From Chengkuizengella sediminis (lineage in GTDB: Bacteria > Bacillota > Bacilli > Paenibacillales > KCTC-33759), in the NCBI RefSeq assembly GCF_010078385.1, contig NZ_SIJC01000004.1, positions 310,001 to 374,000 on the forward strand: 64,000 bases of DNA, read 5' to 3'. The notes under the pieces are model-generated. The model did no database searches. It worked only from the letters and a program-made list of their open reading frames with translations, and was not told where the DNA came from. Made by a program: the position numbers and the translations under genes. Below, piece by piece: positions 17,001-41,830 of the stretch; within the stretch, counting starts at the first letter, position 1; every line of letters starts with the position of its first letter.

Positions 17001-18791
17001 CAAATCGCTATCTTCTAAATTGATGACTTGAAGCTTTTCTGTGTGAACGATCTCACTTAACATTGTTATATATTTCTCTTGAGTCAGGATGACTACAGCC
17101 TTGCTATCTTCAAGCATAAATTTTATTCTTTCAATTGGAAAATCAGGACTGATCGGCATATACGCGCCGCCTGCTTTCATAATTCCCATGATTCCTACCA
17201 TCATTTCTAAAGAGCGATCTAACATAATGGCTACGATAGTATCATTTTTTATGCCCTTATTTCTTAATACTTTGCCCAAGCTATTCGCCTTTTTGTTGAA
17301 TTCACGATATGTCCATTTTTCCTCTTTAAAGAGGACTGCAAGTTGATCAGGATTTGACATGACTTGTTCCTCAAAGAGCTGATGTACTGTTTTTTGATTT
17401 GGAAATATTACATCTGTATCATTAAAGTCAACTAAGATTTGATTTTTTTCTTCTTGTGATAAAATCTCTATGTTGTTGATCAGAACACTATCGTTTTTGA
17501 TCACCTGTTTTATAATCTGTTTTAAATGTATTTCTACTTTTTTAAAAAATAAATCATCATATAATAGCCCGTTATAAGTAAAACAGACTTCTAATTGCTC
17601 ACTTGGAAACACAATAATTTCCAAGTCATAGTTTGTGTGTTCTGACATTTCGCTATCCAGTACGGTAATTTGATCGTTATGGTCAACGTCATTTATGATG
17701 ACTTCTTCCATTGGATAATTCTCAAACACAACAATGTGCTGAATTAAGTCATTATTTAATTTAGACGAAGATTGTATATCAGCTAGAGACAAATAACCAT
17801 ATGTATTCGCCTTTCGTAAAGATTGATTCAACTCAGATAAGAGAGATTTAAAAGTAATATGTTGATCAGTTTTGATTCGAATAGGTACGGTATTTATAAA
17901 TAATCCCACCATACTTTCAATCCCCCTGACTTCAGGGGGTCTGCCTGATATAACTGAACCAAACACGACATCATCGGTATTATTATACTTTTGTAGAAGC
18001 ACCCCCCATATCGCTTGAAATACAGTACTAAGTGTCGTCTGATTTACAACCGCTAACTTCTCTAGTTCATTTGTCCATTCTTCATCTAACTTAAAAGAAT
18101 ATTTTTTATGTTCATATCTAACATCGTTATTCATTACTTTACTAGCAGGTATCGTTGCTCGTTGTTCGTATCCTTCTAAAACTTTTTCCCAATACTTAAG
18201 TCCTTCCAGGTCCTGTTTCTCTAGCCAGGTAAAATAATCGCTATAGGGATATACTTCTGGAAGTGGATTGGATGAACAATTTTTTAGTGAAAAGTAAATT
18301 TGAAATAGGTCTTTTGCAAGAATGCTTAGACACCATCCATCCATAATAATATGATGAAAATTCCAAATTAACTTCACCTTATCCTCATCCGTTTTAAATA
18401 ATGCCATTCTAATTAAAATATCTTTCTCAAGGTTAAAACCTTTCTTTTTTTCACTTAATTTATATTGTTCTATTTGTTGGTTTTGATCTTTCTCTATTAA
18501 ATTTGAGAAATCCTTGTAATAAAGCGAAGTCTCTCTTTTATCCAAAACTACTTGTAAAGGTTGATCAACTTCTTTATATAGAAATACCGTCCTCAACACA
18601 TCATATCTTTCAAGCAGCTTGTTAAAGCTTCTTTCAAGCAACTCTGGATCAATAGTTCCATTTAAAGTTAATACTGCTTGTTCAAAGTATGCGCTTGAGT
18701 TTTGATCAAACAAGGAGTGAAAAAACATACCTTCCTGCATTGGAGTGAGTCTATAAATATTTCGAATGCCAGAATCTATCAAAACAACCAC
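11052..18791 (-). CDS. Nonribosomal peptide synthetase, second subunit (two modules, terminal epimerase)
   Basis: This 2579-residue synthetase reads C (HHIIMDGWC, about residue 150), A with a serine code, T (GGHSLKAT, about 1010), C (HHIISDG, about 1200), A with an unusual code, T (GGDSIKAI, about 2065) and E (HHLIIDGVSW, about 2250). The N-terminus, IYRLTPMQEGM, is an acceptor docking region. The C-terminus, TPSDVGGEDLSIEDL, is a donor docking region suited to the YNLSPMQEG start of the next protein. The first C domain follows an E domain and should be DCL type. It is predicted to add Ser and then a D-configured residue. It sits 30 nt after the first synthetase and 20 nt before the third, so the three are probably co-transcribed. 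Confidence 0.96.
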   Translation of the reverse strand: MVVLIDSGIRNIYRLTPMQEGMFFHSLFDQNSSAYFEQAVLTLNGTIDPELLERSFNKLLERYDVLRTVFLYKEVDQPLQVVLDKRETSLYYKDFSNLIEKDQNQQIEQYKLSEKKKGFNLEKDILIRMALFKTDEDKVKLIWNFHHIIMDGWCLSILAKDLFQIYFSLKNCSSNPLPEVYPYSDYFTWLEKQDLEGLKYWEKVLEGYEQRATIPASKVMNNDVRYEHKKYSFKLDEEWTNELEKLAVVNQTTLSTVFQAIWGVLLQKYNNTDDVVFGSVISGRPPEVRGIESMVGLFINTVPIRIKTDQHITFKSLLSELNQSLRKANTYGYLSLADIQSSSKLNNDLIQHIVVFENYPMEEVIINDVDHNDQITVLDSEMSEHTNYDLEIIVFPSEQLEVCFTYNGLLYDDLFFKKVEIHLKQIIKQVIKNDSVLINNIEILSQEEKNQILVDFNDTDVIFPNQKTVHQLFEEQVMSNPDQLAVLFKEEKWTYREFNKKANSLGKVLRNKGIKNDTIVAIMLDRSLEMMVGIMGIMKAGGAYMPISPDFPIERIKFMLEDSKAVVILTQEKYITMLSEIVHTEKLQVINLEDSDLYKFEDSSLSNINSSNDLAYMIYTSGSTGNPKGVLIEYRALINRLHWMQKKYPIGEGDVILQKTPFVFDVSVWELFWWCIQGASVCFLEPGGEKEPGMMVDVIEKNQISTMHFVPSMLSVFLDYLENMENETIRLKSLRQVFASGEALKTTQVDSFLKLLHNKNGTNLHNLYGPTEASIDVSYYDCVSIENMNVVPIGKPINNIQLHILDRNLQLMSIGLTGELHISGAGLARGYLNRPELTAEKFIDHPFQPGEKMYKTGDLARWLPDGNIEYLGRNDHQVKIRGHRIELGEIEKHLITHESIQEVVVIARDDDAHLYLCAYFTSKINMNTSTLKSYLSQIVPEYMVPNHFIQLDEMPINSNGKLDRKKLPAPSQQLQTSFVAPRNLTEETLKNIWGQVLEVERISIHQNFFELGGHSLKATLLVSKVYREMNVEIKVRDVFSFNTIAKLSNHISKLAKSSISPIQPLEKKQYYDVSAAQKRMYVLNELEGENSIAYNMPSVFQVKGDFNVNHFEQQLHVLIQRHEIFRTSFINVNGQIKQEIHPHVEVNLEFLDLTGTQFNERKDMIVSFIKPFDLEIASLIRVKVIKVDKQEHHLLFDMHHIISDGISGKLVLDELIGLYEGKDLPPLLNQYKDFAAWQNEQLETEEMKEQEKYWLQMFNDDIPIMNLLLDYRRPSVQSFEGRTIRFVTGNDLTEDINLLANQANTTVFTVLLAAYNVLLMKYTGQNDIVVGSPVAGRNHPDLQQMNGLFVNTVALRNLLDGKKTFLEFIQHVSERNLNAIENQDYPFEKLIDQLNIKRDTSRNPLFDTMFSFFEAEEQEMNMDGLLLAPYPVEENTAKFDLMLDVYTELSNIRFELQYCTDLYKTETAERLSNHYLVILKELVRNPNILLSEISLLSDKEQIQIKEQFNGKKRDYDFSKTVSERFEEHARVSSHKTALIYKDHRISYEQLNKKANQMARYLRKRGIGPEDIVSVMLERSPKFVESVLGIWKAQAAYVPIDVSYGTERRLNILDDSKAKVVITNSQYLEYELETNDKIKILCLDQMEEDINQEEQDNLNLEMNINDLAYILFTSGSTGKPKGVMIEHVGMLNHILAEADELSLDSSLVFAQNASPCFDISVWQFFGALALGGTTAIYANELILEVDKFSEHLVKDGVTLLEVVPTYLSVLLDHFEDEKVKLPSLSTLMVTGESVKPHLVKRWFAQFPQIKLVNAYGPAEASDDVSQFIIDELPEEENPNISIGKPIANMDIYIVDEEMNLCPIGVVGELCVAGIGVGRGYVNHAEGTNQSFMINKFSNKSNERLYKTGDMARWRSDGNIEFIGRKDYQVKIRGFRIELEEIESAILEHRAVKEAVVITKEEDDEKYLCAYIVVKPNFQLKELKIDLSDKLPDYMLPAYFMLLEQLPLLVSGKIDRKLLPSPDKTNITDQETILPVNDIEEDLVSVWKEVLGVQMIGTDHNFFELGGDSIKAIQMISKFNSKGYSLKTRDLFQYPEIHRLAKCVRKERKEIDQSAVKGEVVLSPIQQWFFERQFKDMNHWNQAVMLFKRDRFDIHILEQVFTKMIEHHDALRMVYHHDDKGENVQFNREIRGGMFDLSVVDICEQTNEEIMDAIYQIQSSLDLEQGPLVKLGLLKARDGDHLFIAIHHLIIDGVSWRILFEDLLTAYKQLSQDHPIQLPSKTDSYLNWTSSLMKYADSKEMLQELSYWKEVEEHSFCPIPKDKEGLEISAKYNQTYQFQLSKEETSELLTRVHATYNTEMNDILLCALGIAVKKWTGENQVCIHLEGHGREEIIKEMDISRTVGWFTSTYPVVLNMDKSEDLSYQIKYLKEHLRQIPNKGIGYGILKYLTSDHDKKDITFVSSPEINFNYLGQFDTDLNTELFEGSELSCGQMVSPNANREVPLDINGLVEEEMLKMEITYNANEFKETTIERFGNLFKQSLSEIIQHCITKESKEITPSDVGGEDLSIEDLEAISAFYES
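12740..14240 (-). other. Adenylation domain of uncertain specificity (code DIWEMTADDK)
   Basis: Residues read from FDISVWQ, LLEVVPTYL, LMVTGES and NAYGPAEASDD give D-I-W-E-M-T-A-D-D-K. This differs in style from the other six A domains; the A2-like stretch (WKAQAAYVPIDVSYG) is also different, suggesting separate ancestry. Glu at position 278 and Asp at 330/331 line up with acidic pocket residues in Orn- and Dab-activating domains, so a basic substrate is possible. I cannot assign it firmly. An E domain follows, so the residue should be D-configured. Confidence 0.7.
15885..17395 (-). other. Adenylation domain predicted for serine
   Basis: Specificity residues from FDVSVWE, TMHFVPS, VFASGEA and [11 protein letters not shown] are D-V-W-H-F-S-L-I-D-K, a typical serine code. 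It is very similar to the serine domain ending the first synthetase (20510-22015), including the long PGGEKEP stretch, which suggests duplication within the cluster. Confidence 0.87.
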
Positions 18792-18821
18792 CTCAAATCT
18801 ATTAATTTTAAATTCTAAAAC

Positions 18822-35755
<16,934 letters not shown>

Positions 35756-35894
35756 ATTATTTAACCTCGATTCTATAAAATAATTAATTTATACTAAGCT
35801 TCGAAATTATGAGTAAAATAACTTAACAAATTGATGTAAATGTTGTAAGATATAAAAAGGACAGATGTATCCAAAAAAAGGTACTAGTCTGACG

Positions 35895-35945
35895 CCCATG
35901 TAAATTCCGTGAGTCCTGCCAAAGATGCACTGGAATTTATATGGG
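35895..35945 (-). promoter_or_regulatory. Strong hairpin in the leader of the lipopeptide operon
   Basis: A 14-bp stem (CCCATGTAAATTCC with GGAATTTATATGGG) has one G-U-type mismatch and extends inward by GTG/CAC around a bulge. It lies about 140 nt upstream of the transferase start codon. On the minus strand a T7 run follows about 15 nt later (CCTTTTTTTGG); on the plus strand a T-rich run follows directly. It may be an attenuator-like leader structure, a terminator of unseen plus-strand transcription, or a mobile element footprint. Confidence 0.5.
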
Positions 35946-36136
35946 TTTATTTTTTTATCTAAATCAACTATCATCCATTTGTGTTATTTTCTACCATGCT
36001 AATTACTATTTATATACTATAAAACTTCAAAAATCAACAATAATTTTATTATTTAACAATTATTTAACATTTTTTTTAATAAATAATATTTAATAAACTA
36101 CCATATTTTGAAGTTCAAATCATGATATTCAGTTAA

Positions 36137-36187
36137 TGATAGTTAATAATATCCTATATTGTAAAAATAATCAATTGTTATTTTTTG
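36137..36187. repeat. Direct repeat copy 1 upstream of the lipopeptide operon
   Basis: The sequence begins TGATAGTTAATAATATCC and contains AATAATCAATTGTTATT. It matches the copy at 36235 over about 50 bp with several substitutions. The two copies start 98 bp apart. Confidence 0.7.
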
Positions 36188-36234
36188 CTAACCACGTGAA
36201 TTCATCTAAGCCAATAATGTAATTAATCATATCC

Positions 36235-36285
36235 TGATAGTTAATAATATCCCACATTATTAGAATAATCAATTATTTTTTCCAT
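36235..36285. repeat. Direct repeat copy 2 upstream of the lipopeptide operon
   Basis: This second copy again begins TGATAGTTAATAATATCC and includes the inverted repeat AATAAT-CA-ATTATT. Paired copies 98 bp apart suggest cooperative regulator sites, but no known consensus is recognised. Confidence 0.7.
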
Positions 36286-36565
36286 TTATTATGATAATAA
36301 CTTACTCTTAAGAACATAACCAAAACATAAATATTACATTTTTCTTAAGATTAATCCGACTTTAATTGTATTTCTATACTTAATTGTATAAATTTGTACC
36401 CTCCATTTTGTAATGATACTAAATAATTTTTGATTAATAAAATGAACATCTTTTATATTAAGTATTGATTTTATTAATAGATTCCATCTTCCACCGCTAA
36501 CAGTAATAATATAAATATCACTATCATTGGATCAATTACGTGTGAATCAAGTTAAAAATTCGCAT

Positions 36566-36611
36566 AAAAAAAATCGTAAGTCTCCTCATTCATGTGAGGA
36601 AAACTTACGAT
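36566..36611 (-). terminator. Rho-independent terminator of the transporter operon
   Basis: The hairpin ATCGTAAGT..CCTCA / TGAGG..ACTTACGAT is followed on the minus strand by an eight-T run. It lies 27 nt after the stop of the FtsX-type permease. Confidence 0.88.
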
Positions 36612-36637
36612 AGTTTAATGTGTGATTGATATTTATA

Positions 36638-39046
36638 CTATTCTACAATAAGAATTTTAGGTGACGTTTTTCTTATTAGCTTTGAAGCAAACCATGCTCC
36701 TAATCCAACTGAAATGACTGCAAAAGGAACAACAGTGACAATTCGATACCACTCAATAATTAAAGGCATTTCCACTATACCATAATCGGTTAAAATGATA
36801 TTTAACAGAATGGGTAAAATGTAAAGGCCAATTGGAATACCAATGATTACACCTGTTCCTGCAAGAAACAATGAACCAGTTGTAATAGAGAATCTAATTT
36901 GCCTTGAAGTCATTCCAATAGATTTATATATTCCGTATACTTTACTTTCTTTTTTAATATTCATACTGCTAATATTATAGGTAATGATGAAAGCAACAAT
37001 GAGGAATAACAAACCCATAATGGACATGGGCAAAATTAATATGGAAACAGCTTGGGAAAATGTTTCATTAATCAAGGTTTCCTGCGTTGCAATAAAAATA
37101 TCATCTCCATACTTCTCAATCAGTTCATTAACCATTAGATCTGGCGAAACCCCTTGAAGTACGTTGAATAAAAACAATGGATTCTCTATTTCTCCTTTAA
37201 GGTTAAGCTTGTTCACTGCATCTGAAGTCATTCTTGCTGAGTTAGACATGTTTGCAATAGCTTGGTAAACCCCAGATATGGTATAAGTACCTTTGATATT
37301 TTGTATATAAACGTCAATTGTATCTCCCACACTTTTATTTAACTTTTTTGATACATTGACACCAATAGAAATTTCATGATTACCTTTCGGATTTTCACCA
37401 AGGATGTTCACAAATCCAATGTCATCAAATTTTCCATCAGTTGTCATAATATAGATTCCTGTATTCATTTCACTAGTATTATTTTTGTTTTCAGTTTCTG
37501 AAATAACTCCATACAGATTACCAATATTATTCACATCTTTAATTCTGTTATCATTTAAAAGATCCTGTTTTAAAGCACTTACTGATACAACTGATGTATC
37601 AAGGATTTCAACGTTTATATCGGAATTGTCATAACCCCAAAGTGGAATCGTTTTATGAATGGATGCAATGCTAAATATAAAAACACATCCGAAAACCAGG
37701 ACAGATGTGGTAAGTGCAGTGATGATAATCATCAGTAATGATCCACGAATATTTTGTAATATCCTTCTTGTTCCAGTGACGAACGTAACTGGTAATATAT
37801 CAAATCCAATCATTCGATTTCTTGAAGCATTTAGTCTTTTAGATCTTTTCATGTTTTCTTTTTCAGTCATTCCATATCTCATAGCCTGCGCAGGTTGAAT
37901 CGATTTTGCTTTTAGAGCAAATAACAATGATACCAAAGTGACTATTGAAATGACCAAGATACCAATAAAAAAAGCATCTTTCGAAAAATTGATGTTTAAT
38001 AACGAATCTCTTGTTTCTAAGTAGGAAAGAGACATCCTAATAATAATTTTTGAAAAATAAAAACTAAACAGGATACCAGGAATGACGGAAAGAACAGACA
38101 GAAGAGCATACTGAATGACATATACACGAACCAAGTGATCAGATGAAATACCAATAGATTTGATAATACCAATTGTTTTTACATTTGACAATATCGCATC
38201 AGATATCGTGTATCCTATCGTATATAGAGCTGCTAAAATCATAACAACTGCAAGAAAAATCATAATAAAACTAATTAATTGATTTATAATTAAGTAAAAA
38301 GAAGAAATACTCTCAAAATCCTGTGACGTTTCTAGAAAAGGACTACCTAGGGCATGTTCAAATTGATTCCAATACAAATTTTGATTATTTACGTTGTCGT
38401 ACCGTAAACTCATCATAAATTTATCTGTACCTTGCATATTAGCAATATATTGATTATAATCCGTTGAATTCATCCATATTCTTGAAGTAATTGTGAAAGG
38501 CTGACTAAAAAAAATATCTACCACAATAGCTGATACCTTTAAATATAATATGCCTGTCTCTGTTTTAAATCCCATCGGGTCCCCTATCGATATATTCTTT
38601 GAATAAGCTAACGATGTTGGAATCCAAACTGTCCCTTCCCCAGGAGTGTTAGATTTCATACCATGTGCAAAATTAAGCTTGTCAACTGAAGATGGAACAA
38701 GAGGAGTATTCATCATGTACAAACCAATATTAGAAACTTCCTTGTCTTGATGTGTAAACCATGATAAACTACGGTATTCGATCAACTCAGATGAGTTCAC
38801 TCCTTCTTGCTCTTGCCACCAACGATAGATAGGATACGGGTTGTATAAACCATCTTCAAAGTATAAAATTTGATGAGATCCGTTTACTTCGTTGTGCATG
38901 TTAGAAAAAACTTCGTCTGTATTATTCATAACCAAAACAGCTGTTGAAAGGAGTAATGTAGATAACATAATAATGATTGCAATCATTCCATTTTGAACTT
39001 TCTTTCTTCTCAAGCTGGATAAACACAACAACCATACAGGATACAT
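36638..39046 (-). CDS. ABC transporter permease, FtsX/MacB type (YtrF-like)
   Basis: A large permease of about 800 residues with the FtsX layout. A TM segment near the N-terminus is followed by an extracytoplasmic domain, three TM segments, a second copy of the same unit, and a TM-rich C-terminus. This doubling is typical of the 800-residue class. The start is placed at the Met of MYPVWLL because AAAGGAG lies 7 nt before it; an upstream ATG at 39070 lacks such a site. It begins 4 nt after the ATPase gene, its likely partner. It is the last gene of the operon. Related YtrF proteins act in envelope-stress or antibiotic-responsive transporters; the substrate here is unknown. Confidence 0.88.
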   Translation of the reverse strand: MYPVWLLCLSSLRRKKVQNGMIAIIIMLSTLLLSTAVLVMNNTDEVFSNMHNEVNGSHQILYFEDGLYNPYPIYRWWQEQEGVNSSELIEYRSLSWFTHQDKEVSNIGLYMMNTPLVPSSVDKLNFAHGMKSNTPGEGTVWIPTSLAYSKNISIGDPMGFKTETGILYLKVSAIVVDIFFSQPFTITSRIWMNSTDYNQYIANMQGTDKFMMSLRYDNVNNQNLYWNQFEHALGSPFLETSQDFESISSFYLIINQLISFIMIFLAVVMILAALYTIGYTISDAILSNVKTIGIIKSIGISSDHLVRVYVIQYALLSVLSVIPGILFSFYFSKIIIRMSLSYLETRDSLLNINFSKDAFFIGILVISIVTLVSLLFALKAKSIQPAQAMRYGMTEKENMKRSKRLNASRNRMIGFDILPVTFVTGTRRILQNIRGSLLMIIITALTTSVLVFGCVFIFSIASIHKTIPLWGYDNSDINVEILDTSVVSVSALKQDLLNDNRIKDVNNIGNLYGVISETENKNNTSEMNTGIYIMTTDGKFDDIGFVNILGENPKGNHEISIGVNVSKKLNKSVGDTIDVYIQNIKGTYTISGVYQAIANMSNSARMTSDAVNKLNLKGEIENPLFLFNVLQGVSPDLMVNELIEKYGDDIFIATQETLINETFSQAVSILILPMSIMGLLFLIVAFIITYNISSMNIKKESKVYGIYKSIGMTSRQIRFSITTGSLFLAGTGVIIGIPIGLYILPILLNIILTDYGIVEMPLIIEWYRIVTVVPFAVISVGLGAWFASKLIRKTSPKILIVE

Positions 39047-39050
39047 TCTA

Positions 39051-39857
39051 TTACTCCTTTCTTGAAACAAACGAATAAATTCTCATTTCTCTCTCTTTCA
39101 AATTTTCAGGTTTATATTTACTCAACTCTAAAATCCCTTCCACCATTCCATCTTTAATAAGAATAAGTCGGTCCGCCCTACAGGCTGCTTTTAAATCATG
39201 CGTCACCATAACTATCGATTGTCCTAATTTATTTACATTTGTTAAAATGTTCAGTATATTATTACCTTGTTCAAAATTTAGAGCACCCGTCGGTTCATCT
39301 GCAAAAATAACCTCCGGTGTGCTAATTAATGACCGAGCAATCGCTGCTCTTTGTTGTTGACCGCCAGAAACCTGAGATGGAAATCTTTTTTTTAACCTTT
39401 CGATATCCATTAATTTCATCAGTGATGATGCCTTTTTTCTTACCTCTGTTTTATTGTTGCCCGCAACATATCCTGGAAAAGTAATATTCTCATACAAAGT
39501 AAGGTCAGGGACTAAATTAATAGATTGATATACATATCCGATTTTATGCGCTCTGAAACTAGCCATATCAACCTCAGAGTATGAATCTATTCTCCTATCT
39601 TTAAAATAGATTTCACCATGAGTCAGATTATCCAATCCGCTTAACATATATAAAAGCGTTGATTTACCAGAGCCAGAGCTTCCCATAATGACTGTAAAAT
39701 CACCTTTATATATTTCTAAATCTATATTTCTGACTGCATGGAATTTCTCACTTCCGCTTCCATAAACTTTTGAAATATGGACAGCTTTCAATAATACTTC
39801 TCTATTATCATTACATTTCTTTTCAATTACATTTGCAGTTAACATAAGTTTCACCAT
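39051..39857 (-). CDS. ABC transporter ATP-binding protein, MacB/YtrE type
   Basis: The ATPase shows Walker A GSSGSGKST, Q-loop YQSINLVPDLT, signature VSGGQQQR, Walker B VIFADEPTGAL and the H-loop VTHD. The VSGGQQQR/EPTGAL combination is typical of the LolD/MacB/YtrE group that pairs with FtsX-type permeases, fitting its neighbour. I place the start at 39857, two nt after the upstream permease stop and downstream of AGAAGAG; an in-frame ATG at 39896 would overlap that gene by 37 nt. Confidence 0.9.
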   Translation of the reverse strand: MVKLMLTANVIEKKCNDNREVLLKAVHISKVYGSGSEKFHAVRNIDLEIYKGDFTVIMGSSGSGKSTLLYMLSGLDNLTHGEIYFKDRRIDSYSEVDMASFRAHKIGYVYQSINLVPDLTLYENITFPGYVAGNNKTEVRKKASSLMKLMDIERLKKRFPSQVSGGQQQRAAIARSLISTPEVIFADEPTGALNFEQGNNILNILTNVNKLGQSIVMVTHDLKAACRADRLILIKDGMVEGILELSKYKPENLKEREMRIYSFVSRKE

Positions 39858-39859
39858 CT

Positions 39860-40543
39860 TTATAATTCTCTTCTTTTTATAAACCACCAGCTGCAATAAA
39901 ATAAAATGATTGTAACAATGGAGGAAAGCACAATTTGCATTACAATAGAAGGATTAAATAGCAAATATGATAATCCTATTCCTACTCCTTCTCTTAATGT
40001 ACCTATAGCCATACTTACTGGTATAATGATAGATAATGCTATATACAATCCGATCCCTAAAACATGTTTATAACAAGAAACCAATAAGTTGATGAAAGAA
40101 ATCACAAGTAGATATGAAAAAAACTGATATAAAAACATGCCTACTACACCACTTCTATCCCAGTTAAAAAGAGCCATAATATTAAAGTATTCCCTTACAC
40201 TAGGGTTTAAATAATTGTTTTCAAACAAAAACCAAAGAATATTAAACAAAGAAAAAATAATACTATAAAATACATATGTCCATATGATGCCCTTCATGTA
40301 ATCTCTTCTTGATGCTCCAAGACTTAGTAAACGTCTAAAAAAATATAATGGAAGTATGAGGGGAACAACTAAAAGAAATATGGTTATTACGTTGGCAAAA
40401 GAGATTCCAATCGTATCATTGATCCCGCTCATATTAAAAACAGTATCTAAAACCCCCTGTAATGCTACTGCAAGAATAAACACAAAAAGTGAGAATTTTA
40501 ATATATTTGAATTAGCTCTAACAATACTTAAAGATCTATTCAT
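39860..40543 (-). CDS. ABC-2-like membrane permease (YtrC/YtrD position)
   Basis: A 227-residue hydrophobic protein with about six predicted TM segments and no catalytic motif. It overlaps the upstream ATPase gene by 8 nt, so translational coupling and partnership with that ATPase are likely. B. subtilis ytr operons have two small permeases (YtrC, YtrD) at this place; here there is one. Family assignment rests mostly on context. Confidence 0.75.
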   Translation of the reverse strand: MNRSLSIVRANSNILKFSLFVFILAVALQGVLDTVFNMSGINDTIGISFANVITIFLLVVPLILPLYFFRRLLSLGASRRDYMKGIIWTYVFYSIIFSLFNILWFLFENNYLNPSVREYFNIMALFNWDRSGVVGMFLYQFFSYLLVISFINLLVSCYKHVLGIGLYIALSIIIPVSMAIGTLREGVGIGLSYLLFNPSIVMQIVLSSIVTIILFYCSWWFIKRREL

Positions 40544-41420
40544 TAACTTCCCCTCCTACAGAATAATACGAGAAAAATTTTTGCAAGGGCATATGATCAA
40601 CGGAAAGTTCCATTGTAGCTGCCTTTTCCTTTTCTTCATTGCTCAGAGTATCGTAGATAGCAGCGATTGTAATGCTACCATGAGTTTCTCTATGAATAAT
40701 ATTCTTGTCCTGTAAAAAAGATTCTACCTCGGTATTTTTTCCAGAAATAAAATATGATTTGTTCTTGATATTTTCCATGTCATCTGATAATTTAATTGAA
40801 CCAGATTCCATAATAAATATTTTTTCTACAATCTTAGAAACTTCATCAATTAAATGTGTCGACATGAAAATTGTTCGAGGGTGTTCTGCATAATCTTCGA
40901 CAAGAATATTATAGAACTTCTCTCTCATTAGAGGATCCAAGCCTAATACAGGTTCATCAAAAGCAGTAATTGGAGCTCTGCTCGCAAGTCCAATGGTTAT
41001 CCCAACTAGTGATTCCATACCCCGCGAAAGTTTTTTAAACTTTTTATTGGGATCTAGCTCAAAAAGATTTAATAACTTCTTGGCAAAATCCCAGTCCCAA
41101 TTATCATAATAAGGCGCAGCATATTCTAACAAATCAATGACCTTTGCCCCACCAAAGAACAAGTTTTTTTCTTTGACGTAACAAAGAGATTCAGGAGTTT
41201 CACCTTTTTTTAATTGATTTCCATAAACAAGAATATCCCCTTCATCTTGAAAAATGCTGCCACTAATTAAATTTAAAAAGGTTGTTTTTCCTGCTCCATT
41301 CCTTCCTAGGAGTCCGTATATTTTATTTTCCTCCAGTTTTATGTTAATGTTTCTTAATGCCTCTGTACTTCCGTAACTTTTGAGTAGGTTATTGGTTTCT
41401 AAAACGACCTGCATTCTCAA
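40536..41420 (-). CDS. ABC transporter ATP-binding protein, YtrB-like
   Basis: The ATPase shows Walker A GRNGAGKTT, signature LSRGM in place of LSGGQ, Walker B ITAFDEPVLGLD and H-loop STH. The LSRGM signature and the roughly 80-residue C-terminal extension resemble YtrB-type ATPases controlled by GntR regulators. It begins immediately after the regulator stop codon and overlaps the following permease gene by 8 nt. Confidence 0.88.
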   Translation of the reverse strand: MRMQVVLETNNLLKSYGSTEALRNINIKLEENKIYGLLGRNGAGKTTFLNLISGSIFQDEGDILVYGNQLKKGETPESLCYVKEKNLFFGGAKVIDLLEYAAPYYDNWDWDFAKKLLNLFELDPNKKFKKLSRGMESLVGITIGLASRAPITAFDEPVLGLDPLMREKFYNILVEDYAEHPRTIFMSTHLIDEVSKIVEKIFIMESGSIKLSDDMENIKNKSYFISGKNTEVESFLQDKNIIHRETHGSITIAAIYDTLSNEEKEKAATMELSVDHMPLQKFFSYYSVGGEVNE

Positions 41421-41798
41421 TCAACTCCTATTTCCATTTTTAATCAATTTGATCACATCATCCGTTGTTAAATTAATTTTGTTAGCTTCATTTAACATCC
41501 TCTGTACATATTGACTATAAAAAGAATCTCTTCTTTTTTTCAAAATTTTCTCTACCGCACCCTCAGCAACAAACATACCCAATCCTCTCCTTTTGAACAA
41601 AATACCTTCTTCTACAAGCAGATTAATTCCTTTTACTGCTGTTGCAGGATTAATTTGAAAAGTTTTTGCAAAAGCTGTGGTTGACATGACTTGATCATCT
41701 ATTTCATATGTTTGATTTAAAATATCATCTTCGATCATCTCAGCTATTTGTAAAAAAATCGGCTGCCCATCATCAAAGCTAGCCTTCAATATAATCAC
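41421..41798 (-). CDS. GntR-family transcriptional regulator, YtrA subfamily
   Basis: A short 125-residue regulator with a winged-helix domain (DQVMSTTAFAKTFQINPATAVKGINLLVEEGILFKRRGLGMFV) and only a brief C-terminal helix. That is the hallmark of the YtrA subfamily, in contrast to GntR proteins with large ligand domains. It is the first gene of the transporter operon and directly follows a palindrome overlapping the promoter, so it probably represses its own operon until an envelope-active compound or similar signal appears. The inducer is unknown. Confidence 0.9.
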   Translation of the reverse strand: MIILKASFDDGQPIFLQIAEMIEDDILNQTYEIDDQVMSTTAFAKTFQINPATAVKGINLLVEEGILFKRRGLGMFVAEGAVEKILKKRRDSFYSQYVQRMLNEANKINLTTDDVIKLIKNGNRS

Positions 41799-41830
41799 CT
41801 CGAATCTACTAGTACAAACTACACTCGATT

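Larger units (their letters stand above)
35756..36565. other. Long AT-rich intergenic region upstream of the lipopeptide operon
   Basis: There are about 880 bp without a credible gene between the transferase start and the transporter operon end. It contains one strong hairpin and two direct repeats, listed separately. I could not identify a convincing sigma-A promoter with consensus boxes at good spacing. The length suggests room for several regulator sites, as upstream of other lipopeptide operons in Bacillus. Confidence 0.6.

Noticed and set aside
17089-17346. Plus-strand open frame inside the second synthetase, with many similar ones from 633 to 34500
   Set aside because: They lie opposite well-supported synthetase domains, lack ribosome sites and encode no recognisable domain; they are complementary-strand artefacts of low-GC coding DNA.
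36137-36285. Possible CRISPR array from repeated units
   Set aside because: Only two diverged copies, AT-rich, no regular spacers and no cas genes.
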